NCBI GenBank assembly: GCA_009767595.1
Contig: VSDK01009608.1
Span: forward strand, 2,507-66,506
Source: Symbiodinium kawagutii
Taxonomy: Eukaryota > Sar > Dinophyceae > Suessiales > Symbiodiniaceae
Direction: 5' to 3'
Length of the DNA stretch: 64,000 nt
Shown here: piece by piece, positions 11,426-21,745 of the stretch
Layout: every line of letters begins with the position of its first letter
How positions within the stretch are numbered: position 1 is the stretch's first letter
Translations under genes and position numbers: made by a program
The notes under the pieces: model-generated
What the model was told of the DNA's origin: nothing
What the model saw: only the letters and a program-made list of their open reading frames with translations
The model's database searches: none

Positions 11426-13241
11426 CTCTTCGAGAAGCCGGCCCACTTGAGGGGACTCAATCAGCATCCAACCGTCCACTTCCTGTGCAGCACCGATGTG
11501 AGGGTGGATCTGTGGATAAGTCATGGATACTGTATATACTTGTGGCATGCATATACATGCACAAGTGTCTACAAGTTGAATCTAAATACGTATACAAGAT
11601 ATAGAGAGACAAACTTACATATATATATATAGATATATCATATTATGTATATATACCTTTATACAAAGGTACCATTAAATATGCATATATTTCCAAGATA
11701 TATCCAATGTCTTGATATAATTCTTTTCCTATACAGTTCACCGGAATCATTGCTTTATAGCTACGTTGAAGGATTCAGGGCAAAGCAAGAAGAAGAATGG
11801 GTCAAAACTGAAGCCTCTGAAAAAATGGATGCTTTGGGCAACTCGGAATGGTTCGTGCATTCAAAATTTCCCATTGCGTGGCGTATCACGCATCATCATT
11901 GCCATGAAATATGGAAACATAGCTCTCCAAAGTGCATATCATCTAAATAGATATACACACATTCATTATCTGTGATGAGTACATGACATGGATTTGGCCC
12001 TCAGTACGTTTGCCCTATCTGGGCGTTTCTCAGAATAAGGGTTCCCCCCAAAACATGCAATAGTAACCATTAACTGTAGCAAAACAACCATATCTTTGGG
12101 GTTCCCGATGGCTTGAGCAACCACCTTATAGTAGTTGTTGAACTAACCATTGTTGCTGATTATTCCCTACTATCAACCATCTTTAGCCCCTATAAACCCA
12201 CCAAACAGCAGCTCTTTGTCATGCTGCCCAGCCTGCATTCCGCCACCGTCCGCTGCGTCTCGAATGGCCAGAATGCGGATGCGGCGCCAGCAACGGGTCT
12301 CATCCCACTCGTACATCTCCACGATCCTCGGCACCGGCCGCATGTGCCAAGAGCCCTACTCTTCCACTGGCCATTTTTTCGTAGGTCACCAACCCCAAAC
12401 AACAATGGTGGAAACCAGTTTTTTTACAGTACCTACTATAATGGTGACTGGAAGCATAGTGATAATAACTGCTTGTCAATCATTCAACATCAGCATCGGC
12501 CCCTCCTTGAGATTGTCGATATTCATATCCGCAGGGCTCAAAAATAGCAGGGTGCCCAAATTGGGATGGGCGACGGTTGGGGCGGTCTCCAAAACCCGGG
12601 CCATCACCTGCAGCTGCCATCCAATGGCATGCTGCCATCAAGCCTAACAATCATATGCTGTTGCTCAGTAGTCATTGGTTCTCATTAATGATTGACAATG
12701 TGGTACTCCAAAATGCCTTTAGCCCCCAAGAGGCATGGATACCCAATGATAACAAATGATACTAATGGCCAACAATAGCTGTAGTAAGCAACAAGAATCG
12801 TCGTAGACCATTGGGCTTCAAAAAGTTAATCAGTTGAGTTGATCAAATCCACAAACACCATGACTGTAGAAATCGGGTTCCCAGGTGAGCTGACCATGGT
12901 TGACCATGGTTGACCATGGTTGACCAACGATGGCCATCCCCCATGGCTTAACCGTGCTTGAACAGCAATGAACTGAGCTGTTTCATGTGGTTGATCATGC
13001 ATGAACAATGCTTGAGCTGAGATGGTTCGTTGCTTCAACATGCGCATTTTTCACAGCAATCGAACAGCAATGAGCATGAACCACCTGAGCCACCTGAGCC
13101 AGCATAGCAATCGAACATGCTCCAACCATTGGACCACCAGCTGAGCCACCGGCTCGCCCACCACATGCTGCCGAGCAGCTCCCCCTGCGGCAGCTGGCGC
13201 AAGGCCTCCGATTTGGTGTTGGGCTCTTTGCGCACCGCCAC
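11426..13241 (-). CDS. SH3-like domain encoded by three consecutive exons
   Basis: Three phase-compatible exons (13241-13180, 12326-12233, 11482-11426) together spell one SH3-like domain of the type common in dinoflagellate proteins. Exon 1 reads VAVRKEPNTKSEALRQLPQG, exon 2 reads VEMYEWDETRCWRRI, exon 3 reads DGWMLIESPQVGRLLEE. Donors are GC (GGGGGA|GC), GC (ATGCAG|GC) and GT (GAGGAG-type, GAAGAG|GTGG). All acceptors end in AG followed by G. Intron phases are 2, 0, 0. The neighbouring exon at 18204-18377 encodes a second copy of the same domain, so a multi-SH3 protein is likely. The role is inferred to be peptide binding or scaffolding. Start and stop of the full gene are not located. Introns hold a family A element (12021-12125) and a TGACCATGGT repeat. 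Confidence 0.7.
12021..12125. mobile_element. family A inverted-repeat element (copy 4), intronic
   Basis: Left end GGGCGTTTCTCAGAATAAGG and right end TTTGGGGTTCCCGATGGCTT, followed by GAGCAACCACC. It lies in the intron between SH3 exons 2 and 3. Confidence 0.6.
12891..12926. repeat. TGACCATGGT 10-bp tandem repeat
   Basis: Three exact copies of TGACCATGGT followed by a partial fourth, inside an SH3-gene intron. Confidence 0.9.
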
Positions 13242-13320
13242 CTGAGGAGCCCATGGGAGCGGCGGGATGGCTCCGCTGATTTGCCAAGTGATCCGAGATG
13301 ATCATAGACCCATGACATCA

Positions 13321-14158
13321 CAGAACCAAATATGATCAGCTTTTATATATATATATATATATTTGATTGGGATTATGATTATGGTCACTCTGGTCTACAA
13401 TCTGATGATTGAGGATGATCAAATAAACTTTGGATATAGGATAATGAAGGATGATCATACAAGTATGACTCGATGACATAGTCCAAGATGATCCAAAATC
13501 AATTGTCCTAACCAGATCATCAACACACGGTCAGTTGACTAGATATATAAGACAGATCATGGCCAGCACACCAGTATAGTAGTAAAGGAACAGTCAGTAG
13601 AGTTGAGGATGCTGCTTCATCCAGCTTCATCCCCAAGCCCACATGGCCTTCTTGTAAACCACGCGGTATCGCGTAGCTTCGATCTGTTCCACCATTCTTT
13701 CAGGCTCATCTGGCACCTGCTTGGATATTGGCACATCCACCTGTTCGACTGTTCAAACTTATGACTGGTACCATCTTGTACCTGGAAATCAGCCCTGAAC
13801 CGAGTCCCAACATGTCCCACGCGCTGATGATGCTGTTGTCCAATTCACTCTGTTCATGTGGCTGTTCACATCGAAAGAATTCGCCAAGGCCTCGGCATCT
13901 AAGCCTCCAACCTTGGTCGCAGGGTCAGAAGTTCACTGATGCTCTGCAAATTCAGCTGGCTCAGCCCACACAACTCAGCTCAACTCCCGTCTCTGAATGT
14001 GCACGTTGGGACGCTCATGATCGAAGGTGCGTCTGCAAGTGACTAACTCAACCATGTGATGCTGTCCTCAACCATCCCACCATGTGTTTGCAGTTTTATG
14101 GATCAATCCAGGAGCGATTTGGTCGGCGCACCAAGATCCGTCCAAAGGTCCCAGCATC
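13321..14158. other. intron or spacer with a (TA)n run
   Basis: A TA run lies at 13343-13363. Frames at 13617-14042 occur on both strands without clear codon bias. Confidence 0.5.
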
Positions 14159-14193
14159 CCAACCGGTCCCAACCGGTCCCAACCGGTCCCAAC
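14159..14193. repeat. AACCGGTCCC 10-bp tandem repeat
   Basis: Three exact copies of AACCGGTCCC with partial copies at both sides. Confidence 0.9.
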
Positions 14194-14213
14194 CCCCCAG
14201 CAGCCCTGGGCTC

Positions 14214-14298
14214 CCCAACAGCTGAGAGCATGGCCTCGGCCATAGACGACTCTCCCAACATCGAGTCCGACACTGGGCGGATCTCCGGCACCAGCGGC
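14214..14298 (-). CDS. candidate internal exon, unknown protein
   Basis: Acceptor CACTCGAG|G begins a frame reading PLVPEIRPVSDSMLGES then SMAEAMLSAVG, with more than 80% G/C at third positions. The 3' limit is not certain; a GC donor near 14214 is plausible. The frame is hydrophilic and probably disordered. It lies just downstream, in transcription order, of the 10-bp satellite. Confidence 0.5.
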
Positions 14299-14360
14299 CT
14301 CGAGTGGGGAGCGGCTGTGGCTTTCGGTTGGAGAGTGGATACCCAGTGGATCTGCATGGT

Positions 14361-14810
14361 CAAGTGATGTCAAGTGATGTCAAGTGATGTCAAGTGATGT
14401 CAAGTGATGTCAAGTGATGTCAAGTGATGTCAAGTGATGTCAAGTGATGTCAAGTGATGTCAAGTGATGTCAAGTGATGTCAAGTGATGTCAAGTGATGT
14501 CAAGTGATGTCAAGTGATGTCAAGTGATGTCAAGTGATGTCAAGTGATGTCAAGTGATGTCAAGCGATGTCAAGTGATGTCAAGTGATGTCAAGCGATGT
14601 CAAGTGATGTCAAGTGATGTCAAGTGATGTCAAGTGATGTCAAGTGATGTCAAGTGATGTCAAGCGATGTCAAGTGATGTCAAGTGATGTCAAGTGATGT
14701 CAAGTGATGTCAAGTGATGTCAAGTGATGTCAAGTGATGTCAAGTGATGTCAAGTGATGTCAAGTGATGTCAAGTGATGTCAAGTGATGTCAAGTGATGT
14801 CAAGTGATTG
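14361..14810. repeat. CAAGTGATGT satellite, 44 full copies
   Basis: The decamer CAAGTGATGT is repeated 44 times head to tail with a partial last copy. The only variants are three CAAGCGATGT units at 14561, 14591 and 14661. No indels are seen. Near identity points to recent expansion by slippage or unequal exchange. One unit is close to one helical turn. Confidence 0.98.
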
Positions 14811-14869
14811 GTTCTACATCATGGTGAAGGGCGGTCGATGATTCACACTGCTTGGTTCTACATCATGCT

Positions 14870-15124
14870 TCAATCCATGGATTCAGAGTGCTGATGATCA
14901 GTTGATCTTCTGGATGACCCATGTAGGTAACCAACTTGATTCAGCTGGTGATTTGGGGGTTCATGCACTAGCGCACTTGGATCCACGTACAGTTTGGTCG
15001 CCATAGGGTCTTCAAACCTGTCAAAACATCTCCCGCCACCAGCCAGCATCAAAGCTCCCACCAGGCTGCAGCTTCTGGTTCTCAACAGCTCTAGAGGTCG
15101 TACTGGCAACAACCCTTGTGCCAT
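14870..15124 (-). CDS. coding segment, probably two exons
   Basis: Two different minus frames look coding. The 5' part reads VASTTSRAVENQKLQPGG then SFDAGWWREM. The 3' part reads FEDPMATKLYVDPSALVHE behind acceptor TTTTGACAG|G. A single 84-codon frame also spans the region. The exact exon limits cannot be set from sequence alone, and no family is recognised. Confidence 0.4.
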   Translation of the reverse strand: MAQGLLPVRPLELLRTRSCSLVGALMLAGGGRCFDRFEDPMATKLYVDPSALVHEPPNHQLNQVGYLHGSSRRSTDHQHSESMD

Positions 15125-15379
15125 CGGTAACGTCGGGTAATGGGTATTCCCTAAACAGGTAACAAACTAAATTCCTCCTACATCAAGTAGCATAGTCCGC
15201 TTTTGTACATCGATCAAGGAGAGAATTTGACACAAGTTTCGACAACTGAATAGTCAAAAGCCAAATCCAAGTGTAATTACAGTAAGCCATATTGAATCGA
15301 GTTCTAAACACCATAGACCCATATTAATTAACTCGGATTTGATTCCAACCCACCTGTCTTTAACCCAGATTCGAATAGC

Positions 15380-15496
15380 CCTCCGAGCTCTCTCGGGCGG
15401 TGGCAGCTTTTGGCGCTGCAGCTGGTTGTGGTGCTGGTCTGCCCCTGCCTGTGGTGCTGGTGCTCCAACGAGGCAGGGTGGCTCAAGCCGCTGGAC
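15380..15496 (-). CDS. candidate internal exon, unknown protein
   Basis: Acceptor AAATAG|GTCC and a GC donor after CGGAGG bound 39 codons, phase 0 to 0, reading VQRLEPPCLVGAPAPQAG then QHHNQLQRQKLPPPERARR. The segment is Pro/Gln/Arg-rich and probably disordered. A plus-strand frame is also open here. Confidence 0.4.
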
Positions 15497-15532
15497 CTAT
15501 TTAACCTATCAGGTCACAACAAACTCATTATT

Positions 15533-15647
15533 TGGCTATGGGTCAATATTAACCAACCAACTAATGGGGGAGAACCACCAACAATGGTAGGGAAAACAAG
15601 GGTCAATGATGGGGGAACCAGGGGTACAGGGTTTTGACCCACAGCCA
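15533..15647. mobile_element. family B inverted-repeat element (reference copy)
   Basis: It starts TGGCTATGGGTCAATATTAA and ends GGTTTTGACCCACAGCCA, a 14-bp terminal inverted repeat TGGCTRTGGGTCAA. The core reads CCAACCAACTAATGG and GGGGGAACCAGGGGTACAGG. Further copies are at 36133-36243, 37343-37460 and, in part, 37238, 40637 and 3426. Confidence 0.75.
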
Positions 15648-15746
15648 TTTAAAGTTATTTAAAGCATGTCAAAGCTATCAAGTCCCAGAGTAATGCATTG
15701 AACCTTCCTTGCTATGATATCCTTTCAGTTGTTGCAATGCCTCAAC

Positions 15747-15861
15747 CGTGGATGTGACGCTGCAAAGCTGTGAACTGGCAAGCGCTTTTGGCAACACGCC
15801 TCGCCTGCATCGCCATGACAGGCTTCTTGGCGGAAGTGCCCCAGTAGTAGTCAAACGTCTC
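15747..15861 (-). CDS. internal exon, unknown protein
   Basis: Acceptor GGAATCAG|GAG and donor CCACG|GTTGAG bound 115 nt (phase 0 to 1). It reads ETFDYYWGTSAKKPVMAMQ then ARRVAKSACQFTALQRHIH, with about 70% G/C at third positions. Longer frames in the other two minus phases and on the plus strand lack this bias. The family is not recognised. Confidence 0.6.
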
Positions 15862-16649
15862 CTGATTCCAACAGGGTGCCCATGGCTTTCACAGAAGGCA
15901 ACCCCTGTGGCCGTGGCCGACCATTGGCAGTGCACCTGGTGGCACAGGATGTGCCACAGGATGTGCACATCCATCTGTTCCTAAGAGGAGAAAAGCCTTC
16001 ACGCTGGCCATTCAAATTCAGAAAGTGATTGGATGGTGTCTGACCTGTTCTCCTGCTGTAATTCAGCAAATCTGTTAAGTTGTGGATGGGGATGGTGACC
16101 CTTTCTGGTCCATGCTCCTGCGAAATCCATCTTGATCAGGTCAGAATAAAGCTACCAGCACTAGGCCTGCAAGCATCTGAACCACGACTGATCATCAGCT
16201 TTTGGGAGCAGCTGATGTTTGGAACCTTGTGTGTCCACGGGGGCCTTGCTTGGGATCCCAGTGATGGTAAATCGGCAACCTCCAAGAGCCACAACTGACA
16301 GCTCTCAAGTCCTCCTTCGACGAGGGCTGCAGCGCTGCAATGACAGGTCTTTCGACTACTGCTTTTCCTGGGATCGAAGCAGGTTTTCTCTTTGACGTCA
16401 AAACATGATTCCGAGGGTCATTGGATGCTTGTGGATTCTTCCCTTTATATCATGATAGAAGCATTAAAGGCAACATCGAATGAAGTGCATCAAATAATAG
16501 ATTAGTTCATGTCATCTCAGATATCTTCGAAATATTTGGGTAGCACTTTTGACTTTCATCAGTGTCAACTCACCTCGAAACAGCATCCTTTTTGAACAAT
16601 CAAAACAGCTATTTTTCCTGACAGTTCACTGCATGCATGTCACCTACAC

Positions 16650-16818
16650 CTGTCTGTGCAGGCCCATCTCGGCGACATCGCTCCTTCAGGCTTCACTTCA
16701 AGGTCTTCATCGCCGTCACCGATGGCTTGAAGCAACAGACCCAGGTCTGGATGCTGCACCAAGACCCAGCCGTCTTTTTTGGTCACCTGGTAGCGAGGTT
16801 TGAGGCTGATATGCACTG
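16650..16818 (-). CDS. exon for the C-terminal half of an SH3-like domain
   Basis: The frame reads SLKPRYQVTKKDGWVLVQHP then DLGLLLQAIGDGDEDLEV and ends at donor GACAG|GTGTAG. DGWVLVQHPDLG matches the last strands of the SH3-like domain seen at 11426-13241 (DGWMLIESPQVG). The acceptor is either AAAAG|C (16818) or TATCAG|C (16805). A plus-strand frame overlaps but is less convincing. Confidence 0.55.
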
Positions 16819-17091
16819 CTTTTGCCCCATCGAAATATCAAATTGGCCATGAAAAGAAGAGAATTGGACATCGAATCGGCAGGCCATTGAGAGCTGGAAG
16901 AGCATTACAGGTGTGAACTCCCGAACATTCATGCCCCCCATGCAGCAAAACCATTCACCATCCAAATCAGCAAAGCCGCAAAGTGACTCTGTTGCTCCCG
17001 AGGCCCACACCACGGGTACTTTGCAACTCACAACGAAAACAAACACGACAACCACCACGACGTCGACCACCACCACCACTACACCACACAC

Positions 17092-17244
17092 TTGAGCAGC
17101 AACCATGACACCGCAACACCAGCAGCCGGCAGTCTGAGACTCCGCACCACCTCATCAAGGTCATCGGCCTCTTTTTGTGGAGGTTTGGCTCGATCCACCC
17201 AGCAGCCTTTGACGTTATCCCAGTGCGGTGCTTCGGTCGCCCAC
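17092..17244 (-). CDS. internal exon, unknown protein
   Basis: Acceptor CTGGCAG|G and donor CTCAA|GTGTG bound 153 nt (phase 2 to 2). It reads WATEAPHWDNVKGCWVDR then AKPPQKEADDLDEVVRSLRL. The 3' edge abuts a CCA/ACC-rich microsatellite (17041-17090). The next frame downstream (ATESLCGFADLDGEWFCC, about 16900-17010) may be the following exon. Confidence 0.55.
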
Positions 17245-18203
17245 CTGCCAGGCCACGGTGGATGTCCATGGATGTCCTGTTTCTGTTTGGTGAAGGAAGG
17301 GGATTTCTGCATGACTTAGGCCCCAACAGCCTGATGCCCCAGTGGTTTTTGGAGACAACTCAGTGGAAGAATACTCTGGGCAGGCCGATGAAGTGATGTG
17401 GTGCTAAACTCACATGGATAGGTTCGTGAATCTTCACGGATGGCACGCAACATGACCATGACCAGGCAGCAAAAACCACATGGCCCCAGCCCCAGGTGTT
17501 GAAATTGCTTTCGTCACCTACAAACTCATGTCCACATTAACGCAACCCATAGACCACTTTTGGTTTGGAAACACCTAAGAAGCTCTTTGCAGCTGGTGGA
17601 TATAGTTTTCAGGCTTTTGCCAAGTATTGCAATAACTTGACCTTGAATTTGGAACCGTGTTAATTCATTTTAAGCTTCTACCTGCTGGCCCCAACCCAAG
17701 AATTCCGGTAGCGGTGGACAACCGATGCTCTCTGTGCCTTCGATGAGCTTCTGTCAACCTGGCTTTGGGCTTTTCTTCCGAGACCGCTGCACAGTCCTTA
17801 AGACAGCCAGGCATGGGATATCAGGACATCCCACTTGATTTCCATCAAGTGTCATTCACCAGTCACTAGTCGGGAAAATCCATGGAATCTGGAGTTTAAG
17901 ATTCACCTATGGACAAGAAAAACTGAATTTGAATACCAAGTTTCCACCAAAACTCTGCGCCATCCTCAGCTAAATCACAAGCAGTTGCTGAGCATGTTGT
18001 TTCCGCTCGGTTTTGAACTTTTGAACTGCATCAGGTTTGACAGCGCTCTGGTGACTAAGCTTGCTGGTAGTCACAATGTGAATGGATCTTGTAATGCTCG
18101 AGGAAATCACTCAGCAATCACAACAAGAACAGAACCCACAAAACCATACAAAATCCACATTTCCAAAGAAAAAATTGCCACACCCATCAGTCAGCACAAC
18201 CAC

Positions 18204-18377
18204 CGGTGAGTCAGCCAGCCGTCCATCCCTGGTCCATCCCTGCCCAAGGCCAGGGCGCTGCGGCTGCTGTCCCATTCGAACATCTCCACTTTGCTGCCCT
18301 GATTCAGGCGCCTTAAAAACTCAGCCTCCAAGGAGGGCGCCGAACGAACAGCCACGAACTTGGCGATGACGCGATAC
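18204..18377 (-). CDS. exon for an SH3-like domain
   Basis: Acceptor TGCCAG|G and donor TCACCG|GTGGTT bound 174 nt (phase 2 to 2). The frame reads YRVIAKFVAVRSAPSLEAE, then FLRRLNQGSKVEMFEWDS, and ends DGWLTH. It aligns with the three-exon domain at 13241-11426: VAVRSAPS with VAVRKEPN, VEMFEWD with VEMYEWD, and DGWL with DGWML. One exon here equals three exons there. The protein is probably a multi-SH3 scaffold; partners are unknown. Confidence 0.7.
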
Positions 18378-19650
18378 CTGGCATGGCACAAGGGCGCAAC
18401 GAATGGAAGGCGATTGGAATGTTGGAAATGTTGGAAGTTGGGATGGTTCCATGTGGTTCCATGGTTGCAAAATATCTGGGGTGGATTGATGAAATGATTT
18501 GATGATAACATTTGATTTGAAAGATTTTCTCGCCTGAAGCCTCTGATCCGCCAAAATTAGAGGCACGGAGTCCGCAATGATACTCCCCACTGTGGCAGCA
18601 AAATCATTGGAACTCAGCTGAGTTCACTCTGAAGGGTTCTACAAATGATATGAAGAAACGATATCTGGCCATGTTCAAACAGGCCATTGCCTTGGGCTGA
18701 CCAAAGAATGAAGCCTTGTTCCCTGGTAGGGATGGAAGTGAAAGATCATTGACGACAGGGATGGATATTCTCCCTCTATGATAAAACACCCGCGATGAAA
18801 ATATATGATAGAACCAAGAACAAATCATATTAACCCATATGTCCTCACAAAATAACAATTCATAACAATAACCCAGACTCACTCACACAATACAGTCTGG
18901 GTTATATTTATTAAGCCTATTGGTTAATATTGGTTACAAACCCATGCTTATCACATATCATATTCACTACACGAATCCAGGGTGACTTTTTTGGGGGGGT
19001 GAACCTCCTCACCGCTGCCAAGACGCACTTGACCCACATTGAGGCGACGGGGAGGAGGGTCTTCCTGGCAGTCTTCCAATGTCGTCTTTGGCTGCAAAGG
19101 GTCTTTGACAGTGTGTAGGTGTGTATGGGAGTATATATCACTATATGTCTAAATCTATATGGGTACACACACATGAAGACTCTAAATCTATGTGTTTATA
19201 TGTGCTTGTAAGAAGCATTTAGAAATTCACACATGCAGAAGCATTCATCAATATCTGCCAGCACTGTGACGGATCCCCAGCATCAACAGCAATGCAAACT
19301 GTTCCCCAGCCCCATACGATGCAAGATTTCTGTGGTGTCACGGGTCATCAGGGTTGGTACGCAGCTGTCTGCCGTCCGCCTCCTCTATGCCACTTCTCTT
19401 GGCAGTAAACTTTGTAAATTTTCCGACTGAGTTCCTCAGCAGAAGGTGTTGATTGTTTTTCATGATGTGCCCCAAACTTGCGCAAGCATTTGTTGTTTTA
19501 ATTGAATTAGATTAGACAGATATAATGATATGGATAGATGGAAACATAGCATGTTTGACTGTTTGGAGGATTCGGTGCGGCGCTGTGTACCTCCACATCA
19601 TGAACGCGTTGCTGTGCTATCTACCATACACCTCGTGCACCAGCCAGAAC

Positions 19651-19720
19651 CCGAGGATGTTCCGACAAGACACACTTTGTCAGTTTTGCTCATCGCTTTG
19701 ATCTGAGCTTCGAGTCCTTC
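19651..19720 (-). CDS. candidate internal exon, unknown protein
   Basis: Acceptor GCTTCAG|GAA and donor TCCTCGG|GTTC bound 70 nt (phase 0 to 1), reading EGLEAQIKAMSKTDKVCLVG. A further frame at about 19352-19436 (ELSRKIYKVYCQEKWHRGGG behind GCTGAG|GAA) is probably another exon of the same gene. Confidence 0.5.
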
Positions 19721-19855
19721 CTGAAGCACAGCTCCGATGGACGAAAGGTGCACGACAAGGCATTAGAACTGCCAAGGTGAAGATGGGAATGAATCAACTG
19801 ATTTTCCTTCACTGTAAACACTACGGGCACGATCTGTGGTTCAGTTTGGCATCAC

Positions 19856-20053
19856 CAGAGAGAACCATTCCTACATTCCCCGCCTTCATCGCAATCATCT
19901 GCTCCATGGTCATCTCCGGAGAGGCTTCCGCATCATTTTCAATCGCAGTCACCATTGCGCCCAGCAAGCGAGCTTTGGCAAGCCAAGCTGCAACGAACTC
20001 CAACGGGTAAAGCAGGGGGTTGTCCATGAATCGTTTGACACACCCGAGAGAAA
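19856..20053 (-). CDS. internal exon, unknown protein
   Basis: Acceptor CCATCAG|TT and donor CTCTG|GTGATG bound 198 nt (phase 1 to 1). It reads MDNPLLYPLEFVAAWLAKA, RLLGAMVTAIENDAEAS and MTMEQMIAMKAGNVGMVLS. It looks mostly helical. No family was recognised. Confidence 0.6.
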
Positions 20054-20803
20054 CTGATGGTTTTCGAGTTGAATCTGATCAACTTGGGATGGCTACGTGT
20101 ATATACAGTGCAAAGCTATCGGTCTTACTAGGAGTAGCCAAGCTGCTTCCATCAACTTGGATTTGTCCATTGGTGCCAATAGCATCGTTTCCCCTGCAAA
20201 AACAACAGATGATTCCATCATTCCTCGTTGATCACTGGAGTACCGGCAGATTCCTGGACAGCAGGGTACTCATGGGTGTGTAAAAACCTGAGGTGTGCAG
20301 CCCCTCCGTGCTGGCAAAGTATGTGGACTGCTGACTTGAAGGTCATCTGCTGGCTGCAAATGGCAGATTCGGCTGCAATGGCGTGATGAGAAGCCATGTC
20401 TGTGCGGTTCTTCTACTATGCTATGACGTTCTGCAGGCGTCAAGAAAAATCTTTAGTGATGTGCTGTTCTTGAAGAAAGAGCAGAGCTGACTGGCAACAC
20501 AACATCGTTGACCAGGGCCACATATTTCCACTACATGATGATCTTTATTTGGAGTCGTGATGAGTCGTGATAGATCCGCTACATCAGAAACAGAAAAGGG
20601 ATGAACTCAGGGCACTTAGGCCCAGCATGTCTCGAACTATTGGCGTAGAGAATGACCTGACAATGCTGCATCAATATGGGATTTCTCTGCTCGAATCATG
20701 TTGGAATGGCATGGAATGGCTAGCCCCCTACCCTCTCCGGTCATGAGATCACCGGAGGGCTCCGGCTTTTTGCCACCGCTGCACACAGCAATCTCAGTAG
20801 CAC

Positions 20804-20884
20804 CTCGGTGAAGGATGGCAATCCCCAAGCATCAACAGCTTGTGGAGAGCACGAGCTCGTTCAAGGGAGCTGTCAAGGGGGCGC
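20804..20884 (-). CDS. candidate internal exon, unknown protein
   Basis: Acceptor ATTCCCAG|G and donor ACCGAG|GTGCTA bound 81 nt (phase 2 to 2), reading RPLDSSLERARALHKLLMLG then DCHPSP. Confidence 0.5.
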
Positions 20885-21298
20885 CTGGGAATCTCCCAGA
20901 GCTTCCCCCAGTGCAAACAAAACGGCCCTCCAAAAGGTTTTTAGGGCTCCAAATGGAATAACGAGCCCATTGTAGATGAGGAAAATTGTCTTTGAAAATC
21001 AGCATTTTAATCATGACAGAATGGCCATTCCAAGCAATGAAATGCCCTCTGTCTCAAATAGTCCTTATACAGTACAACTCTATCATCTCCGAATAAGAAT
21101 AAGATAGAAAAAGTAGATGGCATCTGGGTATTCCATGATCCTGTAGACTCATCTATCCTCGCTTCATATACCTCTTCAAGATCCTATCAATCAAACATCT
21201 GTTTATAAGCAGGAACAAACAACTATAACTATATGACTTCTATATGTCTCAACATCTGCAGTCTGCAGTCATCCTTTTTCAAAAAATGAGCGAAGCAC

Positions 21299-21553
21299 TC
21301 ACTCCTCAAAGCTTGAAGAGCAGCTTTGGTCACATCCAGCGTGTCCTGCATGTATGTGGTCGCCATCCTCATCATCCTGAAGTGACAGATCCAGGCCAAG
21401 CTGTTCGGCACAGTCACAACAGTACTTGCCCGCGTTGTGGTAAGGAGTGTCACAACATCCGCAAACACAAACCCGCGCACCACAAGTCTCTCCGCAACCA
21501 CAGCTGCACATGTTCTGACAAAGCCAGATCCCTAGATGCCGCGCAAGGGCCAT
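21299..21553 (-). CDS. Cys-rich small protein, 84 residues
   Basis: An ATG at 21553 opens a frame to a stop at 21299. The first part reads MALARHLGIWLCQNMCSCG and is followed by a cysteine cluster (CGCGETCGARVCVCGCC, then YHNAGKYCCDC) and an acidic tail. The spacing (C-x-C-G-C-G-x2-C) suggests metal binding, perhaps a zinc ribbon. The antisense strand of the same DNA reads CPRCGKECHNIRKHKPAHH, which also looks like a zinc finger, so the strand is not beyond doubt. Minus agrees with the neighbours and is about 190 bp downstream of the ParB-like gene's stop. The acceptor TTTGTCAG inside the frame could instead mark an exon start. Confidence 0.45.
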   Translation of the reverse strand: MALARHLGIWLCQNMCSCGCGETCGARVCVCGCCDTPYHNAGKYCCDCAEQLGLDLSLQDDEDGDHIHAGHAGCDQSCSSSFEE

Positions 21554-21745
21554 GAAATTCCGCTTGTGACACAAAGTCATGAGAGGACCCTGCAGAGTGA
21601 GCTCGTAAAGAAAGACATCCTACGCTGCAATGCCAACAACGAAGATAAAAGCAAGACTCCATGGAGAGCACATAAAGCTATAAGTGCAGCAAATCTGATT
21701 GCAGTGAAAACCCAACCACCACAGGTACTAATGGTCTAAGCATGT

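Noticed and set aside
14361-14810. Satellite as a CRISPR array or origin
   Set aside because: The unit is 10 bp with no spacers, and the host is eukaryotic.
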